The translations under genes were made by a program, and so were the position numbers. The notes under the pieces were generated by a model that was not told where the DNA came from, did not search any database, and worked only from the letters and a program-made list of their open reading frames with translations. This document shows positions 9,026 through 19,208 of a stretch of DNA of 64,000 bases, in pieces (position 1 is the stretch's first letter; the number at the start of each line of letters is the position of its first letter). The stretch spans positions 4,154,001 through 4,218,000 of the forward strand of contig OY751488.1 in NCBI GenBank assembly GCA_963565915.1. Direction: 5' to 3'. Origin of the DNA: Entoloma clypeatum. Lineage: Eukaryota; Basidiomycota; Agaricomycetes; Agaricales; Entolomataceae.

Positions 9026-9335
9026 TGTTGAAGTTCCACCTGGGCGCTAGCCGCAAGTGTACTGAAGCAACCGGCTACAGTGGAAGTACTCTACGATACC
9101 GTTCTGACCACTTACATGGTTTGGAGGGGTGAGGCTGGTGAGAGCGGTTGAGGCTGGTAAGAGCGATGGAGGCGGTTAAGAGTCAAGAGACAACTTGTTG
9201 GTATTGACAGTTTCCTGGTCTTATATACCGTACTACTGTTTGTACCAACCAAACAAGTATGTAAGAAAGATATGTAATGGTCACGTGATGTGATCTAATC
9301 TAAATCTAATCTACGTGATGGGAAAAGTTTCAACA
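9026..9335 (-). repeat. Copia C 5' LTR, 310 bp
   Basis: Inverted copy of the copia LTR: read on the plus strand it starts TGTTGAAGTT and ends GTTTCAACA. It abuts chromovirus D at 9336. Confidence 0.95.
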
Positions 9336-10504
9336 GGTACTTCCCCTCCGATTGGTCCGATGTACTCACTCTCGCAATCCGAACTTGGATCCCTCCGAGA
9401 CTTCATCGACGAGCATCTCAATATCGGTTTCATCAAACCTTCTAGTTCACCTCACGGCGCTCCGATCCTCTTCGTCCAAAAGAAAGATGGATCACTCCGA
9501 CTATGCGTCGACTACCGAGGCCTGAACAAAATCACGAAGAAGGACCAATACCCACTTCCGCTCATCTCTGACCTCTTAGCCACTGCCGGAAAAGCACGCG
9601 TTTATACCACCATAGACCTCCAACATGCATACCACCTAGTCCGCATCGCTGAAGGTGATGAATGGAAAACTGCATTCTGCACTCGCTATGGATCGTTTGA
9701 ATGGTTAGTCATGCCATTCGGATTGTCTAACGCACCTGCAGCCTTTCAACGTTTTATGAACAACATCTTCTCTGACCTTCTGGACAACTGCGTTACCGTT
9801 TACCTCGACGACATCCTGATCTACTCCGACAACCCTGAGGAACACAAAAAACATGTCCGAGAAGTCCTCCGACGACTCCGACAACATGGTCTTTACACCC
9901 GCGCCGACAAGTGCGACTTCTCTGCCAAAACTGTAGAATATCTTGGATTTATCCTTTCTCCCGACGGACTCAAAATGTCGGAAGCGAAAGTCAAGATTAT
10001 TCAGGATTGGCCTGAACCGCGCAGAGTGAAGGATGTCCAGTCCTTTTTAGGTTTTGCAAACTTTTACCGACGTTTCATTCCATTCTATTCCAACATCACT
10101 ATTCCACTCACTCGTTTAACCGGAAACATGCCACTTGGCTGTTCTCCGACGACGCTCGAACCGCTTTTAATGACCTGAAAAAGGCATTTACCACCGCTCC
10201 GATCCTGACACACTGGATCCCCGACTCTCCAATAATTGTCGAAACCGACGCATCTGACTATGCCCTAGCGGCTATTCTGTCGATAGTCACCTCCGACAAT
10301 GAAGTCCACCCCGTCGCATTCCATTCCCGCACCTTCACGGCCCCCGAAGTAAACTATGACACCCACGATAAGGAACTTCTTGCCATCTACGAAGTGTTTA
10401 AAATTTGGCGCCATTACCTCGAAGGCTCCAGTACTCCGATCAACGTCGTTACTGACCACAAAAATCTCGAGTATTTTGCCACCACCAAAGTTCTTTCACG
10501 CTGA
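9336..10504 (+). pseudogene. Chromovirus D reverse transcriptase and RNase H (decayed)
   Basis: The frame reads into RT with the conserved blocks [35 protein letters not shown] and the catalytic YLDD followed by ILIYSDN. A small deletion near 10135-10140 shifts the frame. RNase H then continues in a second frame (ETDASDYALAAILS, VTDHKNLEYF) to TGA at 10502-10504. Further on, a TGA at 10511 and a TTG stand where the family protein has Arg and Ser; all three are explained by C-to-T at CpG. Not functional. Confidence 0.9.
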
Positions 10505-12214
10505 CAAGTCTGATGGTTGGAATACCTTTCTCAGTTCAACCTCATCATCCGATTCCGCCCCGGCCGATTGGGAACTAAACCTGACTCTCTAACCAGACGT
10601 TGGGATGTCTCCCCTAAAGGGGGAAATAGCGACTACGTCGACATCAATCTGACCAACCTCCGACCAGTCTTTTTGCAAGAACAGCTCTCTGCTTCAGTTC
10701 GCGCGACTCAACTCCTTGAGCCCGTCCTCCGTGCAACCATTATCATGGACACAGAAAAGCTTCACCACGACATACTCACAGCACTCCCTTCCGACACTCT
10801 TTACGACACTCTTTCTAAAGATCCTAAACCCCGCTGGTCTCTCGACCCCGATGGTTTCCTCTGACATGACGATCGGATATACATTCCCGACTCCGACGAC
10901 CTCCGACTCCGAGTCCTACAGCACAAGCACGATCATATGCTTGCTGGACACCCAGGTCAGAACAAGACACTCAGTCTCATTCAGCGTGATTATACCTGGC
11001 CCAGAATACAAGATTTTGTTAAACACTATTGCAAGTCATGTACCACTTGCATGTGATCGAAGCCACAAAGACACAAGCCTTACGGCCTACTCAAACAGCT
11101 TCCGATCCCCGAACGTCCTTGGAATTCTATCTCAATGGATTTCATCGAGACCCTTCCGACCTCCGACAACTTTGATTCAATCCTCATTATTGTTGACCGA
11201 TTAACGAAACAAAGTATTTTCATTCCGACAACAATTCACTGCACCTCCGAAGACCTTGTCATACTCTTCGTATTGCATGTCTTCTCTAAACACGGCGTCC
11301 CCAAACATGTCACCTCTGACCGCGGCCCCGAATTCGTCTCCCAATTCTTCCGATCTCTCAGAAAGGCTCTAAACATGACCCTCCACTTCACCTCCGGTTA
11401 CCACCCCGAAGGCGATGGCCAAACCGAACGCACTAACCAGACCCTCGAACAGTACTTGCGGATATTCTGCAACTACCAACAGGACAACTGGTCCACTCTC
11501 CTTCCAATTGCGGAGTTTGCATACAACAACACACCTAGTGCTACCACTGGCATATCTCCCTTCTTTGCTAACAAGGGTTACCATCCGAACATTACTGTTC
11601 ACCCGGAACGAGACCTCGCCTCTTCCCGAGCCCGATCCTTCGTGACCGACTTAGACAAACTTCACCAAGAACTGAAAGCCACCATCTCCGATGCTCAACG
11701 ACGTTACCAGAAGTCCTCCGACAATAATCGGATCGCACCTCCAACATTTTCTGTCGGACAACAGGTTTTCGTCAAAGCACAGTTCTTCCGCACAACATGC
11801 CCATCCAAGAAACTCTCAGAAAAGTACTTGGGACCATATGAGATCATTGCACAACCCGGCACACACTCCTTTACCCTCCGACTCCCCGACACATTCCACG
11901 GTGTTCACCCCGTCTACCACGTCTCCATGCTTGAACCCGCAACTCCGAACACCATTCCGAATCGGACCCAACCTCCGCCTCCTCCAATTGACATTGACGG
12001 AGAACTTGAGTATGAGATCGCTGAAATAGTCGACTCAAAGATCGACCGACGACATAGCTGCAAGCTACTATATTTCGTCCGTTGGTTAGGATATGAAAAC
12101 ACTGATGAAGAATTCTCTTGGCTACCAGCCAATGAATTGGAAAATGCCCCCGAGCTTGTCTCCAACTTTCACTCTGCTTATCCCGACAAACCGGGTCCAC
12201 TCACATCACTCTGA
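10505..12214 (+). pseudogene. Chromovirus D integrase and chromodomain (decayed)
   Basis: After the RNase H break the connection domain runs to a stop at about 10864. In another frame come the integrase zinc motif (HDHMLAGHPG, then CKSCTTC) and a TGA at 11053-11055. The largest open segment, 11135-12214 (359 codons), holds the integrase core (SDRGPEFVSQF with the second D; DGQTERTNQ with E), a GPY/F-like block (KYLGPYEII) and a C-terminal chromodomain (KLLYFVRWLGYENTDEEFSW). The ATG at 11135 is only the first one in an open segment, not a true start. Confidence 0.9.
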
Positions 12215-12241
12215 AACAAGAAAAAACAAGTACTATTCTAT

Positions 12242-13031
12242 CTACTTAGTACGTTGTTTCTTGTTTGACGGACCCTCCTCCTTGTCCGACTCCTCCTCCG
12301 ACTCCACCTTCTCCGACAGCTCCGAAATCGACATGTCGGAATTGTCTGACAGCTCCGGCAACTCCAACCTCTTCCTATTCACAAGATCCTTCCTAATCCT
12401 TCTTGCGATCCTCTTCTCCAGTCTCAACTCGTGCGTCTCCTCCGCTGTATCCATCTCCGACTCCGACCCTTCCTCCGACACCTCCGGCGACTTGGGTTGA
12501 TACTCAGTGTTCACCGAGCCTTCAACTGCTGTTAGCAGTCGCCTCACCTGCCTCGTCTCCGCCAGTATCATCTTGAGGACACCCAAGACGGTGTCCTCCG
12601 ACCCACTCTCCGACGGCATCTCCGATGCCTTTTTCTTCCCTTTAATCACCTTCACCGTTTTCTTCACCTCCTTCACCTCTGACTTTCCCTCCGACGCTCC
12701 GACCTCGCACTTCTTCTTGTCCTTGACGCAACCCTTGCAGGATGACTTATTCCTAAAACAAAAGGTTAAAACAGAAGAGATGAACCAAAGAAGAACTTAC
12801 TCATCGTGTTCGCATTTGACGCCCTTCACAATGCACCTATCACAGGTGCCGACCCCGACCCCGACTCCCGACCCCTCTCCGACCGTCACCGTCACCTCCT
12901 CTACCTTCCTTTTCTTTGTCACCTTCTTCTTCATCTTCTCCACCTGCAGCCCCCCCGACCCCTTGCTCGATGCGCCTTGCGCAGAGGCCACTTCATCGGC
13001 CCTCTTCTGAGCTGCCAGCTCCGACGCCCGA
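12242..13031 (-). pseudogene. Antisense gene in chromovirus D: Zn2Cys6 exons
   Basis: On the strand opposite to pol, exon 13031-12801 is joined across a 48-nt GT-AG intron to exon 12752-12242. The splice creates CX2CX6CX8CX2CX6C (CDRC...C + CKGC...C), the exact spacing of fungal Zn(II)2Cys6 DNA-binding clusters. Basic residues (KKKVTKKRK) precede the cluster, and an acidic and basic low-complexity tail follows to TAG at 12242. Its stop lies 28 bp from the pol stop (convergent). Upstream the frame continues through 24967-25154 as a coiled coil once copia E is removed, giving about 308 aa in total. Now split by E, hence called a pseudogene. The intron and cysteine pattern are seen; DNA binding is inferred. 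Confidence 0.7.
12753..12800 (-). other. 48-nt intron of the antisense gene
   Basis: Donor GTAAGT at 12800-12795, TTTTAAC branch-like sequence and TTTTGTTTTAG acceptor ending at 12753. Without splicing, the second half of the cysteine cluster is out of frame. Confidence 0.7.
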
Positions 13032-13036
13032 CGCAT

Positions 13037-13346
13037 TGTTGAAACTTTTCCCATCACGTAGATTAGATTAAGATTAGATCACATCATGTGACCATTACAT
13101 ATCTTTCTTACATACTTGTTTGGTTGGTACAAACAGTAGTACGGTATATAAGACCAGGAAACTGTCAATATCAACAAGTTGTCTCTTGACTCTTAACCAG
13201 CTCCATCGCTCTTACCAGCCTCAACCACTCTCACCAGCCTCACCCCTCCAAACCATGTAAGTGGCTAGAACGGTTATGTAGAGTACTTCCACTGTAGCTG
13301 TGTTGCTCAGTACATCTGTGGCTAGCGCCCAGGTGGAACTTCAACA
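13037..13346 (+). repeat. Copia E 5' LTR, 310 bp
   Basis: TGTTGAA...TTCAACA. TATATAAG at 13145. Near its 3' end an ATG is followed directly by GTAAGT (donor at 13257), conserved in the other LTR copies. Confidence 0.96.
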
Positions 13347-13358
13347 GGTTATGGGCCC
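13347..13358 (+). other. Copia PBS, half-tRNA-Met type (copy E)
   Basis: GGTTATGGGCCC abuts the LTR. It is a perfect 12-nt complement to the anticodon arm of an initiator tRNA-Met of animal-type sequence. Confidence 0.75.
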
Positions 13359-13707
13359 CGGATAGCAGAGGGACCTGGGAACGCTGGCAACAGCAAGTAC
13401 CTGCCCACTCTACCCTGGTTGGCAAAGAACTGATCAAAAGATCCGGTCTCTGAGTCATACTTCTTCACACATGAACCTGGGAACGTCATTACGACAAGTA
13501 CCTGTCATGAAGCGTCCCTAAGGGGATTAACTTAGTACACATCATGTGGAAAAGTCGATCGTACGTCATACACTTCTGACACACAAAAGGGTTTTTCCCA
13601 TGACCGCTATTCCTGAAGGGAATATGTCATAAGGAATCATTTACTTTTTTCCTCAAATCAAATTCATCATCACTGATTGGGAAAACCCTTTTTCAGATTC
13701 ATTAACA

Positions 13708-14925
13708 ATGTCTACCTCTCGCTCTGCTCTTGACATCATCACCCCCTTCGACGGCATCGACTACCAAAGCTGGGCCGAAAGGATGAAGTCCTACCTCCTC
13801 CATCAAGGAGTCTGGCGCCTTGTTTCTGGCGACATCCCCCGCCCTGTCATCGCCGATTTTACCACCACGGTCTCCACCCCTGGGGCCACTGCTGCTGCTC
13901 CCCCTGTGCTGGCTACCACGGTCGACCAGCCCGGCTTCCGCAAGGAAGAAAAAGCCTGGATCAGGGACAACGACGTAGCTCTCGGGGCGATACGCCTGAA
14001 GGTCTCTGAGGCGATCAGACGCCACATCAAGGACAGCACCTCGGTGCTTGACGCATGGGCAACGTTGAAAGATGCCTATGCCAAGGTATCCCCGGCCATC
14101 ATCTTCGGCAACTTCAAGGCCACCGCTACCTTCAAACTATCTGGACGCGACCCCGTGCCTGAAATTGAGCGCCTGGGGTCACTCTTTGCTCGTCTCAGCG
14201 AGTCGAAGTTCGACGTGCCCGACATGATGCAAGCAATGATCCTCGCCAACGCCATTCCTGACGCATGGTCCTCGCTCTCCACCGCTCTTTTCCAGGTGTA
14301 CGATGCTGATGACTTCACGTGGAAAGGAGTTGCCGAAAGCATCATCTCGGAACACAGGTGCAAGTATTCGGTCGGGTCTACTCGTGCGTCCAACGAGCAG
14401 GCCCGGAAAATTTCCGGGACAAAGCGAAAGGGGCAGGACCCCAAATGGGAAAAGCAGCAAAAGCCGAGTACCTCGCAGAACGATGCTGACGAGCAGCCTA
14501 ACTCGGCCGACCCAAGTACCGCTTCTGAAAAGAAGAAGGGAAAGGCACGCTGGCGCAATCAGAAGAAAAGCGCTAACAATGCGGACAACATGTCCGACCA
14601 TGTGGAAGAAACGGTTGAGTTTGTTGCTCCGGCCATCCACTTCCCCCCTCTTCCGGCACCGTCCTTCACCACCGTCACTGGCCGCGGGAAAACGACAAGT
14701 ACCGCACAGCCCGATTCCGGAAAAATGCAGTCGCTCCTGCAACGCATGAACCTGCCTCCTTCTCAGTACACTGGACTTCCATCTGGAAAACCGTCTGTGT
14801 GGAAAAAGAACGATCATGTCCGTAAACTCGCGCAGAACATTGGTGCTCGTCCCTCAGGGTCAAACCTTCGAATTCTGGATACAATTATCCCAGAAGAAGA
14901 TGGAAGACCATCCAAGCAGTGTTGA
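13708..14925 (+). pseudogene. gag: Copia E Gag, ended by a premature TGA
   Basis: Gag from ATG 13708, 405 codons to TGA at 14923-14925. The N-terminal half (IDYQSWAERMKSYLLHQG; PDAWSSLSTALFQVYD) matches the copia-type Gag fold region; the C-terminal half is basic (KKKGKARWRNQKK). No CCHC zinc knuckle is present, unusual for copia Gag. At the stop, copy H reads CGT CGA and E reads TGT TGA, two CpG transitions. The frame continues past the stop with the DSLRMMDIDHQSE block, so the ORF was originally a Gag-Pol fusion. Confidence 0.9.
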
Positions 14926-17275
14926 GTCACTCCGCCTTTGGATGACTCCCTCAGGATGATGGACATAGACCATCAAAGCGAGCGGATGGGGCCGGAACAA
15001 TTCGAAGATGGGCTGATCGAACTTGACGGTTCGTCACATTCTTCTCTCAAACTTGACCAAATGGGAAACGCTAATAATCACGCACAGACGTTTGAATATA
15101 TATTAGCTAGTACCGATGCAGATAGTATAGATCTCTTTAGTGATGATCTGTACAAAAAATATATCAAACATTTCGCGTCCTGCACACTGCAAAGAGAGAG
15201 AACGCGCTCAGTGGATCTTAGATTCCGGCGCATCATTACACTTTACCCATGAGTTTAGAGACTTTGCATACTACAGGCCTCTCAAGGCTAAGCGATTTGT
15301 CCAAACAGCTGCAAAGGGAAAGAAACTGGAAATCCTCGGAGTTGGGGCCGTTCCAGTACGGCATACCCTAGATGGGGAAGTAAAAACCCATCTTCTCTGA
15401 CCTGTATTCTACATTCCGGACATGGACACACGCCTATTGTCCCTAGGCGTCTTCCTTAATCACGGTTACAAAGTAGACGGAATGCGTGGAGAAATCAACA
15501 TCTTCAAAGGATAGAACAAAATACAGTTCTCGCCTCACAGTCTTGGACAAACCATTTATTGGTTAGACACTGAAATACGCCATGACCAAATCCACGTGAT
15601 CTCTAGCGAAATCACTGTCGAAACCTGGCATAAACGCCTTGGCCACCCAAATGACCAGGCGCTAAATAAGATTCCCACCAGTACCAAAGGAGTACCTAAA
15701 ACGTTAGTACGTGAGAAATCACAGGAAAGCTGCACGGGGTGTCTAAAAGGGAAAATGCCGAATCAATCTTATCCTAACTCGATGACAAGGGCTGTCAAAC
15801 CCTTTGATTTGATCCATTCGGATTTGAAGCAGATATCCACGGCATCGTACCATAAGTACAAATATTTCCTTACCTTTTTGGACGATTTTTCATCCCATGT
15901 CTGGGTCGTCTTGCTTAGGAAAAAATCAGGCGCCATCACGGCACTGAAACAATTCCTTGCAATGATCCAGAATCAATTTGCCGCCACCCCTAAAAAATGG
16001 CAGGTTGATGGAGGTGGAGAATTTGACGAATACAAGGATGTACTTGCCGATCATGGAATTCTGATCGACGTCACACTCCCATATCAGCATCAGCAGAATG
16101 GTAGAGCAGAACGGATAAATCGAACTCTGTGGGAAAAATCTCAGGCATTACGTTTCGACGCATGCTTACCACCCATGTGGTGGGAATTCTGCCTGGAACA
16201 TGCAGCATTTCTCTACAACAGAACCCCCATGCAGCGTCTTGAATGGAAAACCCCTCACTTCAAAGTGACCAATGAGATTCCCGACATGTCCAGCGTCAGA
16301 GTCTTCGGATGTCAGGCATATGTATATATCCCAAAGGAGAAACATAGGAACTCCCTGGAGTCAAGGTCCCGATTGATGATTTATCTCGGATCAAAACCAG
16401 GGGTCAAAGGATACCGCTTCATGGATCCTGAGACCAATACGATTTTCATGGGTGGAAAAGCTATCTTTAATGAAAGCAAGTACCCTAGATGCCACATCGA
16501 CCCTTTGCCAGAAAACCATCCAGAAATGGAAAACCCAGAGCCAGCTGATGAGTTTGAGGATCTCATTCCCAGCAGCAATGACGACGATAGTCACAACGAA
16601 ACACCTCATGACCCAGTTCCCATTGAACAGGATCAACCTGAATCAGACAACGGACTGCCTGCCAGTGAGCCTGATGACGAACCGCGAGTACCCACTCCGG
16701 AACCCGAGCAAGTACCAGATCGACCGATCAGGGAACGACGAGTTCGGAAGATGCCAGGAAGCATCTATGGGGAAGACACTCCAGCGTCTGATCTTGAAAA
16801 ATTAGATCGAAGACGGAGATTGGGCGGTCAAACGGCATGGATGAATGATCTCCTGATGGAGGCAATATCAGTCCAAGTTGGCATCGTTGAAATGTCCCAT
16901 AAAGACATATACCCTCTTCCAAATAAAGAAGACTGGTATGCGGCTGAACGTAAAGAGCTAGACATGCTCAAACGCCGCGGGGTGATCACGGAGCTAGTAC
17001 CCCTGCCTGCAGGGAGGAAAGCTCTAAGGAACAAATGGGTTTACAACGAAAAGTCCGACGGGCATCTGAAAGCACGCCTCGTCGCAAAAGGCTTTTCACA
17101 GGTAGAAGGGATCGACTTTGATCAGATCTTCTCACCAGTCGTGAGATATGAAACCGTCCGACTAATACTGGCATTGACAGCCCTTGAAGGGTGGTTCATG
17201 ACACTTTTGGACGTCTCATCAGCCTTCCTCTATGGAACGCTCCTTGAGGAAATCTACATGCGACAGCCTGAGGGC
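14926..17275 (+). pseudogene. Copia E Pol part 1: protease, integrase, start of RT
   Basis: Protease with the DSGAS catalytic box near 15221, after a +1 frameshift (about 15200) relative to gag. Stops occur at 15398-15400 and about 15512. The integrase has the HHCC motif (WHKRLGHPN...SCTGCLKG) and catalytic residues in HSDLKQIS, VDGGGEFDEY and NGRAERINRT. A Pro/Glu-rich linker precedes RT. From 15596 to 17275 the frame is open (560 codons) and ends at the F insertion in RT after MRQPEG. The second RT half is at 23425. Confidence 0.9.
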
Positions 17276-17563
17276 TGTTATGATCGTATTTTCACTTTTC
17301 ACTTTATCTTATCTTATCTCGATCTTATCTTATCTACATCATATCGCACATGAGGACATCTTATCATTATCACGCAGCATGACGCTGCCACAACGCAGCC
17401 TCATGGAATTTACATATATAAGTAGAGTACTTTCACTTGTATTCGATAGCTTGTTCTCTTGAGATTCCCGCTGGGTCTCTGGGCAATTCAGTTCACTTCA
17501 CATTTTCCACTTCGTTCTTAAGTTTGGGCTCGCGACGTCGTTTGACTTAGCGTCGCCTCAACA
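17276..17563 (+). repeat. Gypsy F 5' LTR, 288 bp
   Basis: TGTTATGATC...GCCTCAACA. U3 contains an ATCTTATCTT repeat. Identical to 23137-23424. Confidence 0.97.
17415..17457 (+). promoter_or_regulatory. TATA box and predicted RNA start of gypsy F
   Basis: TATATAAG at 17415; 33 nt downstream AGCTTGTTCT (17448-17457) is the expected mRNA 5' end and is the exact complement of the primer site at 17566-17575. Start position inferred from TATA spacing. Confidence 0.65.
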
Positions 17564-17565
17564 GA

Positions 17566-17575
17566 AGAACAAGCT
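17566..17575 (+). other. Self-priming-type PBS of gypsy F
   Basis: AGAACAAGCT, 2 nt inside the 5' LTR, pairs perfectly (10 bp) with the predicted mRNA 5' end at 17448-17457. No TGG-initial tRNA site is adjacent to the LTR. Same layout as in the B/G/K family with unrelated sequence. Confidence 0.7.
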
Positions 17576-18119
17576 CTTATCATCATCGCCCGCCCAAACA
17601 CACACACTTCCCACATCACCATCACTATCCCCGCCGTTTCGTGCTTTTGCGTTAAAAGTCACACCTCGCCATTACACGCGGACCCTAGCGTTAAGGGGGA
17701 CCTCCCGGACTTCAGGGATAAGAAGAGAAACGCTTGGTGCACCCACTATAACTAGCGTTGCCGTTCGAGACACACAGGGAAACGTTGAGCCCGTCCCGTG
17801 TCGAGGTGACCAAAGGCCGACGCAACTGACCTTCGGGAAAGCTGCTGGCGCGTGTGGCGACTTGGAAAAGAAGGTCGCGCACGTTTAGTTCTCAAAAGGT
17901 GTTCCAACCCCCGATCTTTTCCCGGATTCGACAGAACCAGCGCGCGTAGGGGCGTTGACCGCGTGGTTTTCATTTTTCCCAGATCTTCCTTCATTCGGGC
18001 ATTTCGGCTGCCTGGGTAAACAGATCGTTCTTTGGGTTTTCTTTTTTTAGGTTTTCTTTTTCGCTTAAGTAGCAGAACAGGGTCGCGCGCCCGCTACAAA
18101 GCACTATTGCTCACACAAC
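17576..18119 (+). other. Gypsy F untranslated leader
   Basis: About 545 bp without a supported ORF between the primer site and the gag ATG. Pyrimidine-rich tracts are present near the end. Confidence 0.7.
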
Positions 18120-19208
18120 ATGGCCGACAACAACGACGACGAGTTCGACAACCCCCTTCCCAATCCCCCTCTCCCTCCTCCCGCTCATAATCCCGCCGCC
18201 CCGCGTCCCAATGGAAGACGACTAGAAATCACTGCAGACCCCGGCAGGTACAATGGGGCCAAGGCAACATTCGGAGTATGGTGGACAAAGATGCTGGCAT
18301 GGATCAGGGTCAATCGGGACCTGTTCCAAGGACAGGAAGAAATTTGCATTGCAGTATGGTCTCGCCTGGAAGGCGCTACCGCCGGCACCTATGGGGAAAC
18401 ACGCTTGAGGCAGTGCATGGAATCAGAACAATGGCCCACGTTCCAGCAATTAATGAGAGAGGTGACATCAAGATTCCAATCAGCAACAGAAATAGAATGG
18501 GCACGTGCTAAAATCGAAACCTTTAAACAAGGAAACATGCGGGTGGACGATTTTATTACACAATTTGGAACGTTGGTCATCAAAGGCCAAATTGAGGAAA
18601 TGCATGGGATATCTCTGCTAGAAAGGAACACCAAGGATTCGATCATACAACAAATGTTCCAGCAGGGAAGACGACAGACCACCGTGCAAGACACGTGTGA
18701 GGAAATTTTAGCAATCGGAAGAGCAGAGGAAACTTACGCGGCAAGACCGGGCATGAGGACCGGCAACAATTTTGGACAGCAGAGAACCGGTTGGGGCAAT
18801 CGGCCCGCAAACCAACAGAATCAGCAGCGACCATTTGGACAACAACAGAACGGGGGGTACCGAGCCCTGCAGCAATACGGACAGCAAGGTCAGGGACGCC
18901 GAGATCCCAATGCTATGGAGGTTGATAGAAACCAGCGCCGAGCACCTGGTAATTGTTACAATTGCGGAGGACAGGGGCATTTCGCCCGGGAATGCAGACA
19001 GCCACAACGCAAGGTGCGAGCGGCTGTGATTGAACAAATCGACGAACATGAGGAAGAAGAAATCTTACGACAAATCACGGCGAGGCGTCAAGCACGACAA
19101 GCTGCAAATGGACCAAGGGGTGTGATTGGCGCGCCTGCGCCGAATCCCAATGGTCAGAACAATAGACAAGCTGCTGGGCAGCAGGGTTTTGTGAACGTCA
19201 ACCAGTAA
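18120..19208 (+). CDS. gag: Gypsy F Gag, 362 aa
   Basis: Structural capsid/nucleocapsid protein of the virus-like particle. ATG 18120 follows a leader without competing ORFs. The N-terminus is acidic and proline-rich (NPLPNPPLPPP). The capsid region contains FGVWWTKMLAWIRVN and an IEWARAKIETFKQG segment typical of fungal gypsy Gag. A Gln/Asn/Gly-rich stretch leads to one CCHC knuckle, CYNCGGQGHFAREC (about residues 279-292), for RNA binding. The stop (19206-19208) lies 16 nt past a GGGTTTT heptamer read G GGT TTT in this frame, so a fraction of ribosomes probably continue into Pol. Confidence 0.95.
   Translation: MADNNDDEFDNPLPNPPLPPPAHNPAAPRPNGRRLEITADPGRYNGAKATFGVWWTKMLAWIRVNRDLFQGQEEICIAVWSRLEGATAGTYGETRLRQCMESEQWPTFQQLMREVTSRFQSATEIEWARAKIETFKQGNMRVDDFITQFGTLVIKGQIEEMHGISLLERNTKDSIIQQMFQQGRRQTTVQDTCEEILAIGRAEETYAARPGMRTGNNFGQQRTGWGNRPANQQNQQRPFGQQQNGGYRALQQYGQQGQGRRDPNAMEVDRNQRRAPGNCYNCGGQGHFARECRQPQRKVRAAVIEQIDEHEEEEILRQITARRQARQAANGPRGVIGAPAPNPNGQNNRQAAGQQGFVNVNQ
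19184..19190 (+). promoter_or_regulatory. -1 frameshift heptamer GGGTTTT (gypsy F)
   Basis: In the gag frame it reads G GGT TTT, the canonical X XXY YYZ form. It lies inside the 43-nt gag-pol overlap (19166-19208). After a 6-nt spacer, GTCA-A-CCAG can pair with CTGG-CTC-TGAC, a weak candidate stem. Pol is in the -1 frame and has no ATG near its start. Confidence 0.65.

Larger units (their letters stand above)
702..9335 (-). mobile_element. Copia element C (minus), interrupted by gypsy B
   Basis: A copia copy read leftward: 5' LTR 9026-9335, half-tRNA primer site, leader, then gag from 8661 to 7521. Gypsy B (957-7520) splits gag; it resumes at 956 and runs to 702, where copia A cuts it off. 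The pol region and 3' LTR are not in the window. Removing B and one CCTTT duplication restores a continuous Gag frame across the join. C sits in chromovirus D; D sequence starts at 9336, so the expected C target duplication is GGTAC (9336-9340), with its partner outside the window. Confidence 0.92.
9336..13036 (+). mobile_element. Chromovirus D, left visible part
   Basis: The internal region of an old Ty3/gypsy element. It starts in mid reverse transcriptase because copia C inserted there, and runs through RNase H, integrase and chromodomain to an antisense gene. Copia E (13037-24966) then interrupts D, which resumes at 24967 and ends with its 3' LTR at 25809. Removing E and one CGCAT copy (13032-13036) restores the antisense reading frame exactly. 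Gag, protease and the 5' LTR lie outside the window. The element is unusually rich in TCCGA in all its parts. Confidence 0.9.
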
